Source: a virus. From it: a stretch of DNA of 64,000 nucleotides. The stretch spans positions 1-64,000 of the IMG/VR virus record IMGVR_UViG_3300043446_001534. One strand, 5' to 3'. Each line of letters begins with the position of its first letter. Within the stretch, counting starts at the first letter, position 1. Position numbers and translations under genes: made by a program. Under the pieces are notes generated by a model. It was given only the letters and a program-made list of their open reading frames with translations, did no database searches and was not told the DNA's origin. Shown one piece after another: positions 59,601 to 64,000 of this stretch.

Positions 59601-59770
59601 CGCTTCCTACAAAAATTGCCTTGTGGCTATTCGCTATCGCCTTAATCTGGATTGGGGCCGCTAGTGGTCAGGTCGGAACTAAACCTGAACCTACTCCAAC
59701 CAACTGCTGGGACCAATACCAGACAGAATATGAAGCAATCTTGAACTGCGAAAAACACGATGACAACTGA
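59597..59770 (+). CDS. Small membrane/exported protein (57 aa)
   Basis: ATG overlaps the preceding TGA (ATGA). One hydrophobic helix (residues about 6-23, KIALWLFAIALIWIGAAS) followed by a soluble tail with two cysteines (PTNCWDQYQTEYEAILNC). Could be a cleaved signal peptide or an anchor. Too short for a family call; gene support is the overlap chain and coherent composition. Confidence 0.55.
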   Translation: MTLPTKIALWLFAIALIWIGAASGQVGTKPEPTPTNCWDQYQTEYEAILNCEKHDDN

Positions 59771-59915
59771 GGAAATAGTGCTAAGAGTTGGCTTGACTTA
59801 TTTAGCAATCTTTGTTATAGTCAACCTAGGCGGATACATCTACCTGAAACTATTTGTAGCGAAGAAAGACAAACAACATGGACCTAAACAACCAAGCACC
59901 CTATATCGAGATTGA
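59760..59915 (+). CDS. Small membrane protein (51 aa)
   Basis: Overlaps the previous gene by 11 nt and the next by 38 nt. MTTEEIVLRVGLTYLAIFVIVNL then GGYIYLKLFVAKK: one transmembrane helix and a basic cytoplasmic side (KKDKQHGPKQP). The long overlap with the next gene is unusual and may allow translational coupling. Weak alone, but in line with the neighbouring membrane peptides. Confidence 0.45.
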   Translation: MTTEEIVLRVGLTYLAIFVIVNLGGYIYLKLFVAKKDKQHGPKQPSTLYRD

Positions 59916-60153
59916 TACCCCTGCATTCCGTGCAGTAGCTAAAAGCTTTCTAAGTCTCCCCTATCCTGTAGTCTTAGCTGCTATGACTTCAATGCAAAGT
60001 ACTGATGCTGTTCAGCAGGTGTCTGGAGTTGTAAAGGCACTTGAGATTGCCCTAGAACCTAAAGACTTTGTTCGCTTACAAACCTTAACCGTAGACCAGT
60101 TAATAGCAGTGATTCAGGACTGGGTAGAGCCAATTAGCGGTATTGGAGTCTAA
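59878..60153 (+). CDS. Hypothetical protein (91 aa)
   Basis: Helical: TPAFRAVAKSFLSLPYPVVLAAM, TDAVQQVSGVVKALEIALEPKDFVRLQTL and TVDQLIAVIQDWVEP. No charge clusters or metal site. The EPKDFVRLQ-L-VDQL-V-Q-W pattern has the character of small phage helical-bundle proteins (in layout similar to tail assembly chaperone helices), but no family is certain. ATG preceded by AAGAAAGACAAACAAC, a poor ribosome site, so coupling to the upstream gene is likely. Confidence 0.6.
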   Translation: MDLNNQAPYIEIDTPAFRAVAKSFLSLPYPVVLAAMTSMQSTDAVQQVSGVVKALEIALEPKDFVRLQTLTVDQLIAVIQDWVEPISGIGV

Positions 60154-60155
60154 CG

Positions 60156-60227
60156 TTGTATAAACTTAGGTTTAAAGTTATACGGGAGATTGTCCGTTCT
60201 GTTGTGTACGAAGTTGATACCTTATGA
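60156..60227 (+). CDS. Possible micro-ORF (23 aa)
   Basis: TTG 60156 with GGAG seven bases upstream, ending in TGA overlapping the next ATG (ATGA). The peptide MYKLRFKVIREIVRSVVYEV plus three residues is a basic beta/helix segment. The good ribosome site and ATGA junction suggest a coupling peptide for the cupin gene; it may not act as a protein. Confidence 0.35.
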   Translation: MYKLRFKVIREIVRSVVYEVDTL

Positions 60228-60565
60228 AACCAGAGCAACGCCCATGGGGTTCCTACGAGATTATGTCAGACTTTAACCCGCCTTGCTGTGTGAAGATTAT
60301 TACCATCAATCCGCACTCACGACTATCGCTACAAAGACACCGCTATCGCTCTGAGCGTTGGAGGGCTTTGGACAAGGGTCTTATCGCAGTGGTAGGTGGC
60401 GAAGAAATCAAGATGCGTCTAGACAAAGACGTTTTCGTCGACGCCCTTACTGAACACCGAATAGTCAATCCAACCGATGAACCGCTGAGAGTTCTAGAGT
60501 TGATGTTTGGTCTCTATGACGAGGATGACATTACCAGAATCGAGGATGATTATGAACGAGTCTAA
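60224..60565 (+). CDS. Mannose-6-phosphate isomerase type II-like cupin
   Basis: 113 residues matching the C-terminal isomerase/cupin part of ManC-type proteins: RPWGSYEIM, VKIITINPHSRLSLQRHRYRSERW (metal-binding His/Glu cupin motif 1), DKDVFVDALTEHRIVNPTDEPLRVLEL (cupin motif 2, HRI.N) and FGLYDEDDITRIEDDYERV (the EDDI.R.EDDY.R ending). Free-standing single-domain forms interconvert fructose-6-P and mannose-6-P, feeding GDP-mannose. It may supply sugar for the phage glycosyltransferases; that link is inferred. Confidence 0.82.
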   Translation: MKPEQRPWGSYEIMSDFNPPCCVKIITINPHSRLSLQRHRYRSERWRALDKGLIAVVGGEEIKMRLDKDVFVDALTEHRIVNPTDEPLRVLELMFGLYDEDDITRIEDDYERV

Positions 60566-60713
60566 CGAAGACTACAAGCGTATAGTTCGGGCTTTGCGTG
60601 AGGAAAGAATGCGACAACAGAAAAGGCTTTACCAGCAAGCTAAGAAAGCTAGAAAATCTAATATCGTCGACGCCAGTAAGGATAGACCAAAAGAAGGAGA
60701 AACCAATGGCTGA
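60552..60713 (+). CDS. Small basic helical protein (53 aa)
   Basis: ATG 60552 overlaps the cupin gene by 14 nt. One long charged helix (NEDYKRIVRALREERMRQQK, then RLYQQAKKARKS) followed by IVDASKDRPKEGETNG. The VDASKD segment is encoded by the recurring GTCGACGCCAGTA motif discussed in the findings. Probably a coiled-coil or RNA/DNA-binding peptide; function unknown. Confidence 0.55.
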   Translation: MNESNEDYKRIVRALREERMRQQKRLYQQAKKARKSNIVDASKDRPKEGETNG

Positions 60714-60876
60714 TGGATGGACATGTACAATCTGTAACACCAGACTGAGTACCAATAGCAGTAGTGCCCATAGCGTGGCTTTTGACCTAGAGATTATCTC
60801 TCATGCTAGGGGTCACGAATGCACTTGTACTGGTGATGGTGAAAAGTGCGAGAGATGTAGGTTAATGATTCAATGA
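60706..60876 (+). CDS. Small zinc-binding protein (56 aa)
   Basis: ATG 60706 with AAGGAGAAACC upstream, overlapping the previous gene by 8 nt. Cysteines lie in WTCTICNTRL (C-x2-C), HECTC and EKCERCRL (C-x2-C), with histidines in between (HSVAFDLEIISHARGH). The treble-clef-like arrangement should bind one or two zinc ions. Function unknown. Confidence 0.65.
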   Translation: MADGWTCTICNTRLSTNSSSAHSVAFDLEIISHARGHECTCTGDGEKCERCRLMIQ

Positions 60877-61112
60877 GAGACTATGAACTAGAATGTGTTC
60901 ATGGAATTGGTCATTCAGCCGGATTGCATGGCTGTGATGGCTGCTGTCTGCCACTAACCAAGGCTGCCAGCGACACTGAAATCAGAATGCAGGCTGCTAT
61001 GGCCGCCGCAGTTATTGTTGGAGCAAAGGGGTTCCCTTTGAGTATGACTCCAGAGATAGCCGAGAAGTTTGTTAGATATATCAAGGAAGGTCCAGAATGC
61101 GAGAGTTTTTAA
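60873..61112 (+). CDS. Small Cys/His protein (79 aa)
   Basis: ATGA overlap with the previous gene. LECVHGIGHSAGLHGCDGCCLPL is a His/Cys-rich cluster that could bind zinc (four Cys, three His). It is followed by a helical half (ASDTEIRMQAAMAAAVIVGAKG and TPEIAEKFVRYIKEG). The start VHG.GH...LHGCDGCC resembles a motif widespread in small phage proteins of unknown function. Confidence 0.62.
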   Translation: MRDYELECVHGIGHSAGLHGCDGCCLPLTKAASDTEIRMQAAMAAAVIVGAKGFPLSMTPEIAEKFVRYIKEGPECESF

Positions 61113-61261
61113 ATCCAGACCCCGAGGGTAAAACCGTCGACGCCAGTATTGATGAAATCGACGAGCGACTAGAGTTGCTCGGGATTGAGTTAAACGTTAT
61201 CCGTGAGCACGCCGACGCCCTTAAGGATAGATTAGACAAGCTACAGCAGGATTTGTTGTAG
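61097..61261 (+). CDS. Small coiled-coil protein (54 aa)
   Basis: ATG 61097 with AAGGAAGG upstream, overlapping the previous gene by 16 nt and ending 11 nt before tRNA-Thr. MREFLNPDPEGKTVDASIDE then a heptad helix (IDERLELLGIELNVIREHAD, ALKDRLDKLQQDLL). Carries two copies of the recurring GTCGACGCC-like DNA motif (61135 and 61210). Likely oligomerises; function unknown. Confidence 0.6.
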   Translation: MREFLNPDPEGKTVDASIDEIDERLELLGIELNVIREHADALKDRLDKLQQDLL

Positions 61262-61272
61262 ACTGTAAATCT

Positions 61273-61345
61273 GCCCCTATAGCTCATCTGGTAGAGCGAC
61301 GCACTTGTAATGCGTAGGTGACGGGTTCAAGTCCTGTTGGGGGCT
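61273..61345 (+). tRNA. tRNA-Thr (TGT)
   Basis: Acceptor GCCCCTA/TGGGGGC, D stem GCTC/GAGC, anticodon stem ACGCA/TGCGT with loop CTTGTAA (anticodon TGT), T arm ACGGG-TTCAAGT-CCTGT, discriminator T, then CCC rather than CCA. Complete cloverleaf. It reads ACA most directly. Confidence 0.95.
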
Positions 61346-61366
61346 CCCATACAAATAAGGAGAATG

Positions 61367-61585
61367 ATGGAAGACCTAACAACAATGGTGGGTAAGCGAG
61401 TAGAAATCTGGTGGAATGCATCAGTACACAAGAACGCTGAAAGCGAGGAACTACTGGTTCCTGTGTCCCATGGTTATGGTGTAGTTGAGGCTGAGAATGA
61501 CTTTGGTATCTCTATCCACAACGAGAATGACCAGCACGTGTTCATTCCGTGGACCTCAATTGCGAGCTTGTCTGTAGACAGATAG
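61367..61585 (+). CDS. Hypothetical protein (72 aa)
   Basis: Two adjacent ATGs (61364, 61367); the second sits better after TAAGGAG. A short helix is followed by a beta sandwich: MEDLTTMVGKRVEIWWNASV, LVPVSHGYGVVEAENDFGISIHNENDQ and HVFIPWTSIASLSV. The V-G-x-x-V...G.G.V........I......FIPW..I..L layout resembles Sm- or KOW-like small barrels. Function unknown. Confidence 0.6.
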   Translation: MEDLTTMVGKRVEIWWNASVHKNAESEELLVPVSHGYGVVEAENDFGISIHNENDQHVFIPWTSIASLSVDR

Positions 61586-61604
61586 TCACAGAAAATGGTA
61601 AAAT
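61575..61604 (+). promoter_or_regulatory. Promoter for HSP20 gene
   Basis: TAGACA (61575-61580), 18-nt spacer, TAAAAT (61599-61604) preceded by GG. Fits the GGTARAAT -10 pattern of other single-gene units here. It overlaps the end of the preceding gene. Confidence 0.5.
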
Positions 61605-61610
61605 AGGTTT

Positions 61611-61665
61611 AGATACGCCAAACGGGTATCTATAAATCAGCTGGTCTTCGGACAGCGAAGACTAG
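61611..61665 (+). promoter_or_regulatory. Two leader stem-loops of HSP20 gene
   Basis: AGATAC (61611-61616) pairs with GTATCT (61626-61631); then CTGGTCTTCG (61641-61650) pairs with CGAAGACTAG (61656-61665), 10 bp with one G-U and a 5-nt loop. The second ends 24 nt before the ATG. A heat-sensing role can be imagined for an HSP20 leader, but neither stem sequesters the ribosome site. Confidence 0.55.
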
Positions 61666-61689
61666 CATAATCACGTCTAAGGAGTGAAT

Positions 61690-62190
61690 ATGAGTAAAAA
61701 CCATGGCTGGGACTCTTTCCCGCCAGACAAGCACGACTACTGGAAAAAGCTACAAAAACCAGAGCAACCAAAGGTTCTAACAATTCAGGACCTATTCCCC
61801 CGCATTGAGCGTTGGGGTATTGGATGGAATCCAGTACTAGAAACGCTAAAGCAAATCTCCGAAATCAAGCCAAGCTACCCGCCTTATGACATCATCCGCT
61901 CGGGTGATGACTATCAGATTGTCATCGCGGTAGCTGGTATCAAGAGGCATGAGCTTCAAATTACCCTTGATAATCGGAGCCTTATCGTCGCCGCAGGTAC
62001 TGATACATCAGAAGACCCTGTAGGTGAGGTAATCCATCATGGAATCGCCCAGAGGGACTTTAAACTGACCTTCGCGCTCGCCGAGTACGTTGAAGTTAAG
62101 TCAGCCAAGCTTGAGGATGGTCTCCTAACTATTAAGCTAAAGTTGGAGCTGCCAAAGCACCTGGAACCAAAATCCGTCAAAATCGACTAA
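61690..62190 (+). CDS. HSP20 / alpha-crystallin small heat shock protein
   Basis: ATG 61690 follows AAGGAGTGAAT; a GTG at 61684 overlaps that ribosome site. The 166 residues have an N-terminal arm (about 1-60, KNHGWDSFPPDKHDYWKKLQ), the alpha-crystallin domain (PPYDIIRSGDDYQIVIAVAGIKRHELQITLDNRSLIV ... RDFKLTFALAEYVEVKSAKLEDGLLTIKLKLELP) with the conserved A-x-L-x-x-G-L-x-I motif as AKLEDGLLTI, and a short tail. It is IbpA-like. Such ATP-independent chaperones occur in some aquatic phages and may protect virion proteins. It has its own promoter, leader and terminator. Confidence 0.93.
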   Translation: MSKNHGWDSFPPDKHDYWKKLQKPEQPKVLTIQDLFPRIERWGIGWNPVLETLKQISEIKPSYPPYDIIRSGDDYQIVIAVAGIKRHELQITLDNRSLIVAAGTDTSEDPVGEVIHHGIAQRDFKLTFALAEYVEVKSAKLEDGLLTIKLKLELPKHLEPKSVKID

Positions 62191-62201
62191 GTTCCCTAAG
62201 G

Positions 62202-62228
62202 AAACCCCTCGCTAAGGCGGGGGGTTTT
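62202..62228 (+). terminator. Intrinsic terminator of HSP20 gene
   Basis: AAACCCCTCGC (62202-62212) pairs with GCGGGGGGTTT (62217-62227) around TAAG, one U-G pair, followed by T. Located 11 nt after the HSP20 stop. Confidence 0.8.
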
Positions 62229-62244
62229 CTACTAGAATAGACAT

Positions 62245-62475
62245 ATGAACGAGTATGGCGTTATTCAGCTGGGAGGCTATCTGCTATCCCTACCTGGGGC
62301 GTTTCTGTATCTTTCTAGTATGTATTTAGCTATTCGTCTTGCTTGGTTAGTTTCTGGAGACGAGAATGTTAAGCACTTTAGATTAACTAAGTTCTCTGTC
62401 TTTGGAATGTTGTTCATCTCGTCAGTTGTGTTGCTTTGGATTCAGTTGGGAGTTTGGTTCTATGTCAAAGCGTGA
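62245..62475 (+). CDS. Small membrane protein with two helices (76 aa)
   Basis: Hydrophobic helices at about 9-34 (LGGYLLSLPGAFLYLSSMYLA and following) and 51-73 (VFGMLFISSVVLLWIQLGVWFY), separated by a charged loop (SGDENVKHFRLTKF). No signal peptide. It is followed by another membrane peptide with a 14-nt overlap, so they may form a complex. Phage small membrane pairs can act in lysis or superinfection control; not shown here. Confidence 0.6.
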   Translation: MNEYGVIQLGGYLLSLPGAFLYLSSMYLAIRLAWLVSGDENVKHFRLTKFSVFGMLFISSVVLLWIQLGVWFYVKA

Positions 62476-62635
62476 TTTTTGGATTGCTGTTTTTATTTAC
62501 TTCTTCTCTGCAAATATTGCATGGACGCTTGTAACTATCTCGCTGCCTTGGATAGTCTGGTTGATTGGTCAACCGTTTCTTGTCCTTCTTAGCATGATGA
62601 TTGTAGCTATTACCGTAGGAGGTAGAAACAAATGA
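62462..62635 (+). CDS. Small membrane protein (57 aa)
   Basis: ATG 62462 inside the end of the previous gene. Two closely spaced hydrophobic stretches (FWIAVFIYFFSANIAWTLVTI and WIVWLIGQPFLVLLSMMIVAI), short basic ends (MSKRD; GGRNK). Holin-like size and topology. Ends with a 4-nt overlap to the metallopeptidase gene. Confidence 0.58.
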   Translation: MSKRDFWIAVFIYFFSANIAWTLVTISLPWIVWLIGQPFLVLLSMMIVAITVGGRNK

Positions 62636-62979
62636 GAATACCTTCGATGCCAAATGAGATAAAGGTTGGCACTCAGATTTACCAAGTAATCCTTCGTACT
62701 CCGAAGGAAGATGGAATGTTGAATGATGGTAACTTTGGCTATACTCTTGACTCTGGATTAGTCATTGTCATCGACGCCACTATTTCCCCTACTAAGCAAA
62801 GAGTGACCCTTCTACACGAACTAATGCATGCTATTCAAATGACGTTTGGTTCTCCAACTAAACCTAGCAAAGATGCTGACTTTGAAGAGTGGGAGCATTA
62901 CTTCATTGGTACTTATGAAGAGTCAATGCTTATTGTTTTACAAGACAACCCCAGTCTTCTGAAGTATTTAAGCGCATGA
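62632..62979 (+). CDS. HExxH metallopeptidase-like protein (115 aa)
   Basis: IPSMPNEIKVGTQIYQVILR, a beta N-terminus with DSGLVIVIDATISPTKQRVTLLHELMHAIQMTFG: H62-E63-x2-H66 is the zinc-protease motif, followed by a Glu-rich helix (FEEWEHYFIGTYEESMLIVLQDNP) that could hold the third ligand. The compact form resembles ImmA/IrrE- or SprT-like phage metallopeptidases. A target such as a host or prophage repressor is only a suggestion. Overlaps both neighbours by 4 nt. Confidence 0.72.
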   Translation: MRIPSMPNEIKVGTQIYQVILRTPKEDGMLNDGNFGYTLDSGLVIVIDATISPTKQRVTLLHELMHAIQMTFGSPTKPSKDADFEEWEHYFIGTYEESMLIVLQDNPSLLKYLSA

Positions 62980-63686
62980 TTTTCCACGGCGATGCTGTGG
63001 AGTTTATGCGTCAACTGGAAGACAACTCTGTTCAGCTAATTTGGACTGACCCTCCGTTTGGAACCGATATGGTGCAACGGATTGAGTCATCTGGTAAGAA
63101 GTACAGAGACCTTTCCGTCGACGCAGTTATTGAGTTAATGAAAGAAGTAGCAGATGAATCTCTTCGCGTTTTATCTCCTAGTGGCGTTCTTGCTGTTTGT
63201 CTCGACTATCGCTCGGTTCACCAGGTTTATTGTGCGATTCTCGAAGCGGGGTTTACGCCTCGTGGCGAAATTATTTGGACGTTCGGTTTAGGTCGCGGAG
63301 CAACTAAGTGGTGGGCTAATAAGCACAACACTATTCTGCTATTCAGTAAAAGTGAATCCCCTCTCTTCGACGCCAGTAAGGTTCCTATGGTAGTTAGAAA
63401 GTGGCCGAAGAAAGGCTACGAAGGAGACAAGAAAGTTTCGTCTGTTTGGGACATCACGCTATCGAACACCCATCCAGAAAGAGTTGGGTATCCAAACCAG
63501 AAACCGCTGGAACTTATTGAACCGTTTATAGAGGTACACACGCTAGAAGGTGATTTAGTGGTAGACCCGTTTGGTGGTTCAGGCAGTACTGCAGCCGCAG
63601 CTAAGAAACTTGGACGCAGGTATGCAACTGCTGATACAAACCCAGTGGCGATTGATACAATTAAGAAAAGACTTGCCGAGGACTAA
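62976..63686 (+). CDS. DNA methyltransferase (N6-adenine/N4-cytosine, beta-type)
   Basis: 236 residues. IFHGDAVEFMRQLEDNSVQLIWTDPPFG holds the catalytic (D/N)PP(F/Y) motif IV (D25-PPF), and VVDPFGGSGSTAAAAKKLGRRYATADTNPVAI holds motif I (DPFxGSGxT) for S-adenosylmethionine near the C-terminus, so the order is the beta/N4-N6 class. NQKPLELIEPFIEVHT is also typical. No recognition domain of large size and no restriction partner: a solitary phage enzyme, probably protecting phage DNA. ATGA overlap with the metallopeptidase gene. Confidence 0.9.
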   Translation: MIFHGDAVEFMRQLEDNSVQLIWTDPPFGTDMVQRIESSGKKYRDLSVDAVIELMKEVADESLRVLSPSGVLAVCLDYRSVHQVYCAILEAGFTPRGEIIWTFGLGRGATKWWANKHNTILLFSKSESPLFDASKVPMVVRKWPKKGYEGDKKVSSVWDITLSNTHPERVGYPNQKPLELIEPFIEVHTLEGDLVVDPFGGSGSTAAAAKKLGRRYATADTNPVAIDTIKKRLAED

Positions 63687-63749
63687 CTTGCCACAGGGCT
63701 GTTAGTGCAGTAAGCTGGTCTCAGTTCAATAGCAAGAAAGAAGGCTCCT

Positions 63750-64000
63750 ATGCGAGAAAGACATGTTCGTAAACTACAGAAAGAGCGTCACCTCGCTGAG
63801 ATTGCCTTCACCCTGCTTCGTAACCCGACCTTCAAGAACTTAAGTCGCTCTGAGCGTTACAAGATGGCCAAGTTAATCTACAAAGCCGAGCTTTTGGAGA
63901 TGGAACTAAAGAGCAAAGAAATTGGAAGAACGCTTGCTGCATTCCAGGACATCATCAATCAGGTGGAAAACCAGATGCTTGAAGGCCCTGATGATGAGGA
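63750..64000 (+). CDS. Helical hypothetical protein, 3' partial
   Basis: ATG 63750 preceded by AAGAAGG; the frame is open to the window end. The 83 visible residues are basic then acidic: MRERHVRKLQKERHLAEIAF, NLSRSERYKMAKLIYKAELL, EIGRTLAAFQDIINQVENQ and EGPDDE. All helical; no family recognised. The 63 nt before it hold no gene. Confidence 0.6.
   Translation, partial: MRERHVRKLQKERHLAEIAFTLLRNPTFKNLSRSERYKMAKLIYKAELLEMELKSKEIGRTLAAFQDIINQVENQMLEGPDDE

Overview
The window is part of a tailed double-stranded DNA phage genome with long-tailed (siphovirus-type) morphology that infects an actinobacterium. Host evidence: two WhiB-like Fe-S regulators, a DUF3039 protein, an ssrA (tmRNA) gene with an ...AFALAA tag, and a NrdH-type redoxin. 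Base composition by eye is only moderately GC, well below soil actinomycetes, which would suit a freshwater lineage; this is inference. No terminase, portal, endolysin or large integrase is seen, so the window is not a whole genome.

Layout. 1-24.8 kb (+): virion genes in the usual order. These are the capsid protease (5' end outside the window), a major capsid protein with a very long acidic N-terminal region, a second head-type protein, a tail tube protein, head-tail connectors, tail assembly chaperones with a C CCA AAT slippery site for -1 frameshifting, the tape measure, and three large Dit/Tal/fibre-like proteins built from repeated 'HGL..GD' beta modules. 24.8-38.3 kb (-): regulation, repair and replication (WhiB with zinc ribbon, pyrimidine-dimer glycosylase, SSB-like, Sak4-like ATPase, Cas4-like nuclease, SNF2 helicase, RuvC-like resolvase, family A polymerase, phosphoesterase) plus sugar-related genes. 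A divergent control region (38.3-38.5 kb) separates these from a + strand prim-pol/helicase and a glycosyltransferase. 42-44.9 kb: a short serine recombinase, a DUF4406-dNMP kinase fusion and small genes. 44.8-51.8 kb (-): a second fibre cassette with collagen-like, C1q-like and duplicated fibre segments.

51.9-57.7 kb (+): a propeller-type glycosidase-like protein, DUF3039, then an overlapping gene chain: class II (B12-dependent) ribonucleotide reductase, PduO-type cob(I)alamin adenosyltransferase, an exported DUF4430/transcobalamin-like protein, a small membrane protein, NrdH and an FmdB-type zinc ribbon. It looks like a self-contained B12-to-dNTP module and is the most interesting feature here. 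WhiB 2 and a holin-like membrane protein follow. 58.3-59.1 kb is an RNA cluster (tmRNA, about 250 nt of apparently folded unassigned RNA, a degenerate tRNA, tRNA-Asn). 59.2-64 kb is a tightly packed run of tiny overlapping genes (HicA-like, PMI-type cupin, zinc-binding peptides, membrane peptides), tRNA-Thr, HSP20, an HExxH metallopeptidase and a DNA methyltransferase.

Two genome-wide patterns stand out. Many transcription units on both strands carry a strong stem-loop 10-38 nt before the start codon, often after a GGTARAAT-like -10 box. A GTCGACGCCAGTA-like motif recurs in frame inside unrelated genes at 60.4-63.4 kb. All assignments are from reading the sequence; no database search was run.
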